Assembly (NCBI GenBank): GCA_022113835.1
Contig: JAILWY010000002.1
Coordinates: 3,326,501 to 3,390,500 of the forward strand
From: Atopsyche davidsoni
Taxonomy: Eukaryota; Arthropoda; Insecta; Trichoptera; Hydrobiosidae
Length of the DNA: 64,000 nucleotides
Reading direction: 5' to 3'
Part shown: in pieces, positions 1-8,884 of the stretch
Numbering within the stretch: position 1 is the first letter of the stretch
Layout: the number at the start of each line of letters is the position of its first letter
The notes under the pieces: generated by a model
Database searches by the model: none
What the model was told of the DNA's origin: nothing
Seen by the model: only the letters and a program-made list of their open reading frames with translations
Program-made: the position numbers and the translations under genes

Positions 1-520
1 ATTTTATGTTTGTCTATGTTTACAACATTTCTTATTTTATAATAGAGTATTCTTGCATGCAGATTGTAGGGCTTATAATAAGAGGCTTAAATTTATCTTT
101 GCGTTATGGAATTTGGTTAGATTAAAACCAGAGAGAGAAAATATGTTTTATTTGCATAGTATCAAAAAAAATTAATATAGCAAAGTAAATCTATCTCTAG
201 AAGGTGCAAAAATGTATACCAGACAAAAATAATATAAAAAAACTTATTTTTCAAATCGAATTATCACACAAGCCACATGATCACAAGTCTTAAAAAAATT
301 AAACAATAATGTTGGTAAAGTAAGAGTCAAAATATTTATGAGCGTACTAAAAAAAAATATTCTCACAGTATTATGTAGTATGAAGCATCATCTCACAGAC
401 TTTGAGAGAGAGGATTCATCAACAACTTTCTCAAGATCCTGACACAAGGGGTGTGTGATAGACTTGTCGCAGGCTCGACACGCAGACAGGCACACGCTGC
501 CGCCGGGGGTGCGTGTGGGC

Positions 521-539
521 TAGGTTAGGTTAGGTTAGG
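521..539 (+). repeat. Short interstitial telomere-type repeat (TTAGG)n
   Basis: Nineteen bases read as almost four units of GGTTA, which is a permutation of TTAGG, the usual insect telomere repeat. It lies inside a locally GC-rich stretch. It is too short to be a telomere and may be a chance run or a repair scar. The unit does fit an insect host. Confidence 0.6.
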
Positions 540-629
540 CCACCCCCGCTGGCACACGCAACTCGAATTTCACGTGTAATCGGGCAGAAGCCGAGGGCCG
601 CGAGCACGCGAGCTGCTCGAAAAGCTGCC

Positions 630-735
630 TGCACGCGTCTCGACACAACCGACAACCAAACGGTAACAATCCAATATAATTGGTTATCGTTGGAATCTTT
701 CGATTATCGGCTGTGTCGCAACGTGTCTGGAAGCC
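630..735. mobile_element. Palindromic MITE, 'CACAACCGACAACC' family
   Basis: The left end reads CGACACAACCGACAACCAAA followed by CGGTAAC. The right end reads back as the inverse (GATTATCGGCTGTGTCGCAACGTG), so the unit folds on itself. The same motif recurs more than ten times in the window, with a second partial copy directly after at 750-800. No coding capacity is visible. I infer a non-autonomous DNA transposon; the superfamily is not known. Confidence 0.55.
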
Positions 736-3130
736 TTAAAGCTGTTTGCACGCGTGTCGACACAACTGACCGCCCAACGGTAACAATCCAATAGAGTAGA
801 GTCACAAAAAACACCCAAAGTTAAGGGAACACTTGGCTGGTTACTGTTCAGTTTGTAGAGGGCTTAAAACTGATGGATGCCGATCGTGAGTAGCCAATGG
901 TGTTATCTTGTTTAGGACGCACTGTGCCAATTGCTGTTCGGTTGTCGGTTGTGTTGCAATGCATGCAGGCTGTTTATGCTGCACTTGCACTGCGAGCTTC
1001 AAAAAGCTGATCTCTCATAAGTTGGCGAGCTCGGGGAGTGGCAGGTTTTCATCAAACTTTCGATGCACGCAATCATACTGTAGTAATAATTAATTTAATT
1101 TTAACTTTAAACTTAAAACGGGCCTTTCTCTGCCTACACATACAGATGAGCAAATATTTGTGGGTGTTAAAATAGATTTTCCGAAAAATGCATCGCATCT
1201 TACTCGTAGTTTTTAGATGAATACTGTAGAAAAGACAAACACCTGACCTGTTTTAAATATGGTTTATAGATTTCGTAGATAACTTAAAACAGGTGACAGG
1301 GTGTCGCGTGATGTTAAACTCGCTGTGAAAGCAGTATAACTAAGCGAAGTGTTCTGCAGTGGGTGTAAAAATAATTTCAGGTGTTATAACACAAACGCCG
1401 GCTAATAAGGGTGATAAGTGGTACGCCGCTTTATATATTACTGGGTTTCTTGCAAATTACCAAAAAGAGGTATCATTTTCGAAGCCGCCTATTACGTCGG
1501 TGTTTCTCAACGGGTGTGATATGAAATTGTTTTCTCAGGTGCTTGAGTCGACAGCCCGAGGTTGAAGACCGCTCGCATAACAACCGTGCGAGCCCTCGGA
1601 GAGGTGCGCTCACCTGCGGGTATCCGAAAAATGAGACCTCGGGGCGGTGTACTAAAAAATATTTCTTAATATAATATTACTCAAAACGTAATAAAGTCAT
1701 TTTGTAAACATTCAAGCATACGGAAAAAAATGTGCGAAAAATTCTATAATGTGTATTATCCCCGGTTAGGCACTCTTACACGATTTAAATTGCAAAGCAA
1801 TGGCGTGTTGGCAAATAAAAATCTCGAATCAAACTAATAAATCTCAAAATATTCCGCAATTGTAAATTTTAAAATACGGTGATTATCCAACAGTAATATT
1901 TAAAACGATAAGCCCGAGTGGGTCGAATCTAATTTATCAAATATTAATTATTCATATTTGTGACTTATAGTGTTTTTAGATGTAATAGCAATAGGTTTTG
2001 TGTTAAATATAATTATCAAATGTAGATGCTGCCGGTTGTAGTTGTTTATTTTTTGTAAAAGGTTTTCAGGAAACACCTGTATTGTTTTCTGCCTGTACTT
2101 GTTACCCATGTACCTACTTATCTCGATAGCTAAAGGCGTGGCGCGAGCTGCTAAATGGCCAGTTAGACTATTTAAGTTAAGTCAATTAAAAAAGCTATTT
2201 AAATTTAAAAAAATAATAAGCAGGCAAGGAGTCAATTCTTTCACGCGAACATTTTTGTTAACACCGAAAATAATTAAAGGTGTCGAATTTGAGTTTTTTA
2301 ATTATCATATTTAAACCTAATCCAGGCTTTAATCTCTCTGTATTAAATTAAATACAATAATTAGGCACGTAATAGAGCATTTAACCGAACCTTAGTTAAG
2401 CCGTAAATATTATAATTTCACATAAAATAATAACGTTTAGAATACTTCATAAACGGGGATATCTTGAGCTGACTACACACGCAGCGACATAACATACAAC
2501 CGAATGGCCTCTCCATATGTTTATTCTGATACGTGTAGTGAAAGAGTGGGGATCTAATTAATATCTATTGCATGCATGCTGTTGATGCAGTTAACTGGCA
2601 ATGTCAAGGTAGTCCGGAAACGTGGCGTGACGTGACTTATGCGGCATGCTTGGTATGTATAATACAATACAAGCTTTCTCTGAAAAAGCAGCTTTTTAAA
2701 AATCACAGTAAATAACCACGGGTTCCCATACTATAATATAAACTCCTTGCTATTATATATAATACAAAAATAAAAAAATGGATTATTGGCATGACGCATA
2801 TATCAATAATTATTATAATATTTATACACATAAGAAAATGCAGTTAAACTACTCTTACTAAATAGTGTGATTTATTGATAACCGAAACAAAAATTACATG
2901 CTTCGTATTAAAATATTTTTTTAATTTTTAAGTGGTAATTTTACAATATATTGTGTTATATTAAATTATTCGCATTTCTGCTTGTACGCCACTAAATAAT
3001 ATAAACAATATAAATGTTTAGATGTGTAGCTATTTATAAATATATAAGCTTAATTTTTTTTTTATTTTACATCGTTTCAAGTGTAATTAATTAATATTAT
3101 GTAATGTTGCTTATTATTTTTAATAAACGT

Positions 3131-3170
3131 ATGATAATGCCAACGTGAAAGGTTGGCGAAACCGGTCACC
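3131..3170 (+). ncRNA. Hammerhead-like ribozyme core, family 2
   Basis: Order of parts matches a type I hammerhead: core segment ATGATAA, six-base-pair stem II (3139-3144 with 3152-3157), GAAA at 3158-3161, then ACCGGT with the predicted cleavage after C3167. Stem III is a self-complementary ACCGGT, as in the small hammerheads of Penelope-like elements that act as dimers. The core has A at position 3 and A at position 8 in place of C and G, so this copy is probably inactive. Confidence 0.5.
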
Positions 3171-3320
3171 AATATAAAAAAATAACAAAATGTGGAAAAA
3201 TTGCTCAAGTATTTTATTGAAAATATCGCCACGTGAGTATTATATAAATAAATTTGTATATTTTTGTGAAAAATCCGATTAGCATTTGAATGCTTAAATA
3301 TATTTAAGGGGTATAATTTT
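3131..3320 (+). mobile_element. Hammerhead-like repeat family 2, copy 1
   Basis: Begins with the core TGATAA (3132-3137), then stem GCCAAC/GTTGGC around a 7-base loop, GAAA (3158-3161) and CCGGTC. A tail of about 150 bases follows, ending near TTTAAGGGGTAT. The tail is shared with copies at 4902, 5565-5722 (reverse) and 44005-44176 (reverse). It resembles the ribozyme end of a Penelope-like retroelement, which is an inference; no reverse transcriptase is present. Confidence 0.55.
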
Positions 3321-3519
3321 GTGATTTAAAAATAATACGTTATTAAACACTTTTTAATTAAATTCAAAAATAATAATTTTTTTAGCAGTATTTGTAAACA
3401 AATTCTTTGATCTTGTTGAGGGACAAGGCATTTGAATGGAGAAGATCCATTATTATAATTATAATTTTAAAAAGTAACTTTGTATTTTTGTCTTCACTTT
3501 TGAGTTTATTGAAATTATT

Positions 3520-3550
3520 TGCATAACTAGTTTCGACCTCAGATGCATGA
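3520..3550 (-). ncRNA. Damaged hammerhead core, family 1, antisense arm
   Basis: Read on the - strand: TGCAT, CTGA, then GGTCGAAAC and TAGTT before ATGCA. The GAAA and a palindromic ACTAGT stem III are intact, but the GATGA half of the core and one strand of stem II are missing. It pairs with the + strand ribozyme at 3560-3622, which makes the element a head-to-head palindrome. Confidence 0.5.
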
Positions 3551-3559
3551 CTAAATGCA

Positions 3560-3622
3560 TTTTTAGTCATGCTTCTGATGATGACCCGGTCATTGGGTCG
3601 AAATAAGTTATGCAAATAAATT
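3560..3622 (+). ncRNA. Hammerhead ribozyme candidate (type I), family 1
   Basis: CTGATGA at 3575-3581 is the full conserved core. Stem II is GACCC (3583-3587) with GGGTC (3595-3599), then GAAA at 3600-3603. A two-base-pair stem III follows and the predicted cleavage falls after T3609. Stem I is formed by the flanking arms. All core bases known to be essential are present. This is the best-preserved ribozyme in the window, though stem III is weak (A-U plus a U-G pair) and stem I has a mismatch next to the core. Confidence 0.65.
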
Positions 3623-4059
3623 CAAAAGTGAAGACAAAAATACAAAGTTACTTTTTATAATTATAAATTCTTTGATAATAAAAAAAAAAAAACATATAGT
3701 TAAGTAACACATTTCAGTTATCAATATATTTAAGGGGTATTATTTCATAATATTTAAATAATAAGTATTTAAACACTTTCGTAGATTCTTAGGTGTTTGT
3801 GACGTTTTGACCTTGGTAATGGGGTCACATTCTTCCAGCAAAAAAAAAATTATTTATACACAGGTTGTTTTGATATTTTTAGTCAAAGGTATAATTGAAC
3901 GTGATTCGCATCATTTTCTTGATTTCCCCATTCGTAATAAAATATATCCGCATCAGCGAAATATTTCATAATTTCACGCTGCGATCCGGAAGCGAATCGC
4001 CCCAAGAATACTCCTCTAATCTTTGCGTAGTACGATGAATTATGCAAAATTAGTACCGG

Positions 4060-4220
4060 GAACATGACTGTGCCGCGAGGTGGGATCGCTCTGTCTCGCT
4101 CGGCGGGGCGCCGCGCGCGCGGGCCAGAGCGAGACGGCGCTACGTCGCGGGCCTCGCGCCGCCGAGTAGCCTTCAATCCGCTGGATGTGATTAGTCCCGC
4201 GGCGCCAGGGCCCCACTGAG
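4060..4220. other. GC-rich island with inverted repeat
   Basis: An abrupt CpG-rich block in AT-rich surroundings. It holds CTGTCTCGCTC and, about 45 bases on, GAGCGAGAC, so it can fold into a GC stem over a GCGCGCGCG run. Open frames across it on the - strand come from base composition. It could be part of a mobile element or a regulatory island. I cannot identify it. Confidence 0.35.
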
Positions 4221-4593
4221 ACACTTGATAATGTTAATATTAATATATTCAATTTAAAATTTAAAATATTGTAAAATATAATATTTTTGACAGAGAGTAC
4301 TAAATAAATTATAAAACACAAAAGATGTTTCTGTGTCCGTCATAGGCTTTGAAACCATCCAACCGATGTGCCCCATACCGGTTTCATTCGAAAGATAATA
4401 ATACGAAGAATATTTGAGACTATTAAAACAATGCATTAAATACATTCGGACTATTAATTAAGTCAATTTTCGACATTTTCCATACAAAAATTTTCAACAT
4501 CTGTAGAGTCGACATCGTTCCTCCTATCTGTTATTCACAACAGAGAGTTTTATCATTTGTGGTTATCAAAAAATATATATAAATATCAAAAAA

Positions 4594-4880
4594 TGATACC
4601 GAAAAGAGCTGTAATTGGAAGAAATACAGCAGATGCTAAACGAAAAAGAGGAAAGGAAAAGGAGGAGGAAAAAACGCGAAAGAGCAGCCGAAACTGCCGA
4701 ACAACATGAAGTGCATTTGGAGTCAAAAAAGTCAAGAGCGGTAGAAACACCAGAAAAACATGAAGCACGTCTAGAACAAGTTCGAATCAGAGGTACTACA
4801 GCAAGAGCTGCTGAAACTCCCCAACAGCATGAAAACAGCGTAGTAGCACACGCCGGGTATCCGCTAGTACTAATTAAAAC
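4594..4880 (+). pseudogene. Helitron/PIF1-helicase-type N-terminal fragment, frameshifted
   Basis: The peptide starts at ATG 4594 with MIPKRAVIGRNTADAKRKR. It continues after a frame change in the A/G run at about 4650-4670 as an imperfect repeat: RAAETAEQHEVHLES, then AVETPEKHEARLEQVRIRG, then RAAETPQQHE. This charged repeat (AAETPEQxxARLExxR) is the style of the N-terminal part of Helitron-type and PIF1-helicase proteins common in moth genomes. No helicase or Rep motif follows, so this is a 5' scrap. Family assignment is from memory of the repeat pattern. Confidence 0.5.
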
Positions 4881-4901
4881 AGAGTGGCTATGTATGTATG
4901 T

Positions 4902-5015
4902 TTGATAATGCCTACGTGAAAGGTTGGCGAAACCGGTCACTAATAAAAACGAAAATGTGGAAAATCACTCAAGTATTTAATTCAAAAATATTGTAAAATA
5001 TGTTAATTTTGAACC
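4902..5015 (+). mobile_element. Hammerhead-like repeat family 2, copy 2
   Basis: TTGATAATG, GCCTAC/GTTGGC stem, GAAACCGGTC and the tail AAAATGTGGAAAATCACTCAAG match copy 1 at 3131. Here core position 3 is T and position 8 is A, which restores the 3-8 base pair as U-A. The tail stops after about 100 bases. It sits directly after the helicase-type fragment and just before the pogo-like MITE. Confidence 0.55.
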
Positions 5016-5120
5016 GAGTTTGATAATGTCGATTTGGTATGTAATTTAATGTATTAAAATAAAATTACTGCAAGCACTCTCTGCCAAAAATATTGATAGC
5101 TGAAATGTGCTACTTGACTA

Positions 5121-5416
5121 CAGTAATACCCCGTTATGCGCGGTTTCACTATAACGCGAATTTGTTATGTTATGTGTTATGAACGTAAAAGAAACGCTAC
5201 CCAAAAGACAATAGATGTACAACTATGTTACAAATAACATGTAATACTGCATAAAGTGTTCTTAGAATTAAAGTGATTGATGCAAATGATTCGTATTTTT
5301 ATTAAATTAAGTTTTGACTATGTATGTATGTTTAATCATAAACCCCGATATACGCGAATTTCACATAACGCAAATTTTTCAGAAACGTATCCCTCGCGTA
5401 AAGCGGGGTATTACTG
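5121..5416. mobile_element. pogo/Tigger-like MITE, copy 1 (296 bp)
   Basis: Starts CAGTAATACCCCG and ends with the inverse CGGGGTATTACTG, flanked by TA on both sides. This is the TA target duplication of the Tc1/mariner-pogo group, and the CAG.ATACC terminus is Tigger-like. A second copy is at 43425-43847 (423 bp), so this copy carries an internal deletion. No transposase frame is present. Confidence 0.7.
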
Positions 5417-5564
5417 TATTTTTTTATTTTTATTATTAAAGAATATGTTTAGTTGTGACTTCTTTTTTTTCCAAAGCTTCTTTTGCATTATATTAAATAC
5501 ACTAAAAAAATTATTATTTTTGAATTTTGTTTATAAAGTATATATTTTGATATTATGAAATAAT

Positions 5565-5722
5565 ATCCCTTAAAAATATTTAAGCATGCTAATGCTGATG
5601 TGATTTTTTACATAAAATACAAATTTATTTTTATAATATTCACGTGGCAATATTTTTGATAAAATACTTTTTTTCGTACTTTTTTTAATATTTCGTCAAC
5701 CTTTCGCGTTGGCATTATCAAA
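5565..5722 (-). mobile_element. Hammerhead-like repeat family 2, copy 3
   Basis: Reverse-strand copy. From 5722 downwards: TTTGATAATGCCAACG, loop, GGTTGACGAAA, then a diverged stretch and the tail ATATTGCCACGTGAATAT, ending in the TTTAAGGG block. Stem II has one changed base and the CCGGTC after GAAA is lost. Together with the MITE at 5121-5416 it forms a composite that is repeated at 43425-44176. Confidence 0.5.
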
Positions 5723-6379
5723 CTGAGTTGTAGAGCTGAGGTTTATTCATTAATTTGTAATTCCATCAAGTACTCTCTATCAAAAATATTGATTATTTAT
5801 TGTAAAATAAGTAATTTGCGTAAGTAATTAGACAGTATGCTTAGTTGCTTGTTTTGATTTTAGATTGAACTGCTACTAATATATATATATATATTTCATG
5901 CAATGCTCCTTCCAGGTAATAAGATCCCCGGCCAGGTGAGGCGTCGTATAGTGTGAGGTTCAACTTTTTGAACTTCATAGCATATCAATGAGGTTTTATG
6001 TATGCAGGAGCTATTGAAAGATTTTTGAAGTCCCAAAATATTGAACGTATGATTGTGAAAGTTTGACTGGACGTTGTCCTCAGTTTTTCGTTCATAAGGT
6101 CGGGATGTCAAAAATGAAAACATACCAAAAATATTCAATATAAATATTTTAATTTAAAAAATAGAACGATTAAAAAAAAAAAAATTGTATGTTGTTAATA
6201 TTGGTCTGCAATACAAAAGCGGTGAAACGGCAAAAAAATTGATGTTTTATGAATTTTTTTTATTGTAAAGAAAAAAAAAATTGGCTCAACGGAATGCCAA
6301 CACTTGTCGACCACAATTCATAGCATTCCTGTACATACTAATGCTTTAGTATAATCAGCGAAGCCGTACTTAAACATGC

Positions 6380-6620
6380 GTCCAGAGTGGGCATGTGCGG
6401 AAAACGCACACACGGCGCACGCATTTCGCAAAAATCGAGCTCCGTTTATCGAATCGCGCAATAAGTTGCATTTTAAATAGCAGCGCGATTAGGTGCGCTA
6501 AAATCGGCCCAAAGTGCAAGCGATTTTGGGTTTCTTGCACGGGGCAGTAGGGGAGATATTTGCGCGCGCCGGCCCTCCGCCCCCCCCCCCCGGCTCCCGT
6601 CTCACTCGTAACTTTTGTAA
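6380..6620. promoter_or_regulatory. GC-rich block upstream of dsx, possible regulatory DNA
   Basis: About 240 bases of raised GC with many CpG (AAAACGCACACACGGCGCAC, repeated GCGCG), ending in a run of twelve C at about 6581-6592. It lies 1.2 kb before the main CpG island. No transposon ends are visible. A distal promoter or enhancer is an inference from composition only. Confidence 0.3.
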
Positions 6621-6744
6621 TAGGAGTTCGCAGCAGGGCCTGGATTAGTGTGACATCCCTCGAGTTCTGCTTTTGTGCAGAATTCCCACGTTTTATCGTT
6701 TTTTTTTCTGCCCGCCCGCTGAAGCTTGCTTTTCAATGTCTTCT

Positions 6745-6800
6745 GCATGCGCTACAACATAACCGACAGCCGAACGGTAACTGCCCGATAGCGCTGCAAA
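6745..6800 (+). mobile_element. Fragment of the palindromic 'CCGACAACC' MITE family
   Basis: GCTACAACATAACCGACAGC followed by CGAACGGTAACTGCCCGATAG matches the terminal part of the unit at 630-735. Only one end is visible. Confidence 0.45.
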
Positions 6801-7017
6801 ACACCCTTAACAAAGCGATCGACTGAAGTTTTAACAGGCTTTAAAATAAAAATAAATTATTTATTTTAAATATCAAAATATTTTTTTAAAAATCACAATT
6901 AATTCTCAGCGTGCAGGCAGCAGCGATACAATCTTGATCCGCTATTATTGCATAATTATCAGTTGTCACCTTGTTACCTTATCACGCTACGAAGCATGCA
7001 ATTTAATTTGTTTTATA

Positions 7018-7160
7018 ACATATATAAGTCACGATGATATTTTCTGAGAGTTTTCTTTAATCGTTTTCAATGTGTGAAAAAATATGCTTAATCACATAAA
7101 CATACTAATACCTGCATGGGTAAATAAATACGCATCCTGATTAACATTAATCCAATTTAA
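7018..7160 (+). mobile_element. SINE-like repeat, 3' part
   Basis: Contains AAGTCACGATGATATTTTCT, TGCTTAATCACATAAA and CCTGCATGGGTAAATAAA. These blocks recur in the tRNA-headed copies at 19204 and 39130 and in the palindrome at 19534-19850. The tRNA-like head is missing here, so it is a truncated copy. Confidence 0.6.
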
Positions 7161-7300
7161 TATAATTATAAAGATAAGATAAAAATGCACACTTTGTATG
7201 AAATCTTTGCCGCATCTAACGATTGCCATTCAATGAATAAAATTGCTTCATATTTCTCAAAGAGTCTTATTAGATAATGAAATACCAATTGGACGGAATC

Positions 7301-7330
7301 TGCCAACCCTTCGCGTTGGCATTATTAGAG
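7301..7330 (-). repeat. Fragment of hammerhead-like family 2
   Basis: Read on the - strand: TAATAATGCCAACGCG, AAGGGTTGGC. Only the stem II hairpin and half of the core remain; the GAAA box is gone. Confidence 0.45.
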
Positions 7331-8752
7331 TGAAGGGAAATTCCACAAAAAATAAACCAAAGCTGCGCAACGGAAAATTTGCAATCCATTATGATGTTAA
7401 ATTCGAATTCGTCTAAGAAAAAGAGAACTTTTATTCTTGTTTTTTAGTTTGTAGATATTTATTAAACATAAACACATGCAAATAAAGGTTTTTTCCCACT
7501 CATTTTCCCTGCCTAACACAATATTACAACCATAGTAAATCATGTACGCTACCATCTAAGTCACACATTGAAAGTCCCGAAACCTGCGCGCGGGACAGGG
7601 AAAGCCAAGCACTCTACCAAAACATTAGTTATAAGATCTATTGTAATACACTTAATGAAAAATATATTTTTTTTATATATTATTGATTTTTTGAGAATAC
7701 CGTCTTAAAAGAATTTTGAAATTTAAATTTTTGAGTTTAAGCTGATGGTGGGTGGTGCCGAGTGCGAGTGTCTCGGGTCTCGGGCGCACGGTAAGAAAGG
7801 CCCCGCGAACTGGCGCAGCTCGCGGACGCCACAGTGCACCGGCGGTGGTGCTGCACGAGCGGGGCGCGGGGCGGGGCGGGGGGAGGTGGGCGCGGGGCGC
7901 GGGGTGGGGAGGGGCGCGGGGCGCGGGCCCGCCAGACTGCCCAGTCGCCAGACGCCGGCCGCGCCGTCCGCACCGCCCGGCCCGTGAGTCGCAGATCGCG
8001 CGTTCCCGCCTCACGCCCGATCGCCACCGCCGCGACCCGCTCCAGCGGTGACACTCCTCAGTGCCGACTTCCAGACAGCGCCCGCAGTGAAACGCACCGC
8101 GACCTCCTATCGCGGAGCGTTTATCGGCTTTATGTCGTTGACAGTGCGAACTTTCCGTGAACCGTCCGCCGCCGATAATCGAAGTGCTCTCGCAAGTATC
8201 GCCCGACTTTGCAATATCCGATCGATAGCCGCCGCGGCGCCGGAGCGCGAGGGTGAAGGTCGCTGCATTCGGTGACTTTGAAGTTTCGCGCGTCCGCTCG
8301 CACGTGGCCTCCGGCTGTCAGAGTGACGTTTCGCGGGAGACCCCGACTCGACCGTGACCGCGCTCCGAGGGCGCGCGGCTCTCGACCGCCGGGTGCATCC
8401 GGAGGCGTCGGAGATCCGCGAGGACCGGAATAAGCGGCGGTCGCGCTCGAGGCCGCATTCTGCCGGCCGAATAGACGCCGCGCACTCGTCGCCCGCTCCC
8501 GAAGGACTTTATAATTATCCGTCCGTCGAGCGACCGTCGTGCCGTTTAAAATTAGTCCAGTCGAGTGCGGCGCGACCGGACCCGCGGGGACGGGCCCGAG
8601 CGAGCGCCCCGGCCGCGCGGCCCCGCTCGCCCTCCGCGCTCGCCGCGGCCGACGCGCTCCGGAGGGCGGCCGCTCGACCGGAGCCGGATCCGCGGCGGAG
8701 GACAGCCCGAGGAGCGCCGGCCCCCGGATCGGCCCCGCCGGCCCGGAGCCCG

Positions 8753-8758
8753 ATGTGA
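8753..8758 (+). promoter_or_regulatory. Minimal upstream ORF ATG-TGA
   Basis: An ATG followed at once by TGA, 132 bases before the dsx start. If it lies in the mRNA leader it would be a start-stop element, a type known to stall or recycle ribosomes. Whether it is transcribed is not visible here. Confidence 0.4.
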
Positions 8759-8871
8759 GGAGGCGGAGTCGCCGCGTTGGCGCCGCCGAGCTCGGAAGCG
8801 ACCGGGCGGTGGACCTCATTCGGAAACATTCAGCTCAAGGCGGAGTACCCACCCGAAGCGGTGGAGACGTC

Positions 8872-8880
8872 ATGCAGTGA
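8872..8880 (+). promoter_or_regulatory. Minimal upstream ORF ATG-CAG-TGA
   Basis: A two-codon upstream ORF whose stop ends four bases before the dsx ATG at 8885. It is in another frame. Its nearness to the main start suggests that ribosomes either leak past it or re-initiate, which would lower dsx output. Confidence 0.45.
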
Positions 8881-8884
8881 CGGG

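Larger units (their letters stand above)
3412..3664. mobile_element. Foldback ribozyme element, family 1, copy A (253 bp)
   Basis: A compact unit flanked by a direct repeat AAATTCTTTGAT (3400-3411 and 3665-3676), which reads as a 12-base target-site duplication. One end is CTTGTTGAGGGACAAGGCAT. Inside, arms 3449-3538 and 3592-3668 are inverted copies of each other (shared blocks TCTTCACTTTTGAGTTTA, TATTTGCATAACTAG). The centre carries a hammerhead core on the + strand and a damaged one on the - strand. A second copy in the opposite orientation is at 22371-22567. There is no open frame of note, so it must be mobilised in trans. Confidence 0.7.
1..7740. other. Upstream region of dsx, no host gene recognised
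   Basis: AT-rich DNA with only short open frames, none resembling a known host protein. It is made largely of small mobile elements, listed separately (ribozyme-bearing units, a pogo-like MITE, SINE tails, palindromic MITEs, a helicase-type fragment), plus short GC-rich islands near 470-630, 4060-4220 and 6380-6620. The 40-base open frames at 1359-1565 and 2042-2314 lack family similarity that I can see. The stretches 1-480, 1570-3120 and 5830-6300 hold nothing I can name. Confidence 0.6.
7742..8884 (+). promoter_or_regulatory. dsx: CpG-rich promoter and 5' leader region of dsx
   Basis: A sharp switch at about 7740 from AT-rich DNA to GC-rich, CpG-dense DNA that runs into the first coding exon. 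G-rich boxes (GGGGCGGGGCGGGGGG at about 7868) suit Sp1/KLF-type factors. The overlapping open frames on both strands follow from the low AT content and do not look like proteins. The transcription start cannot be placed; a TATA-like TTTATAATTA lies at about 8509. The frame leading into the dsx start is closed upstream by TGA at 8756, so no in-frame ATG exists before 8885. Confidence 0.6.

Noticed and set aside
1359..1565. A 68-codon frame as a small gene.
   Set aside because: No ATG start (GTG), no family similarity, followed by palindromic repeat-like DNA.
2042..2314. A 90-codon frame with a hydrophobic segment.
   Set aside because: Residue use fits AT-rich chance translation; TTG start; no relatives known to me.
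8130..8819. A 229-codon - strand frame and other long frames over the CpG island.
   Set aside because: Explained by high GC (few stop codons). Composition is Arg/Ala/Pro/Gly only, with no domain.
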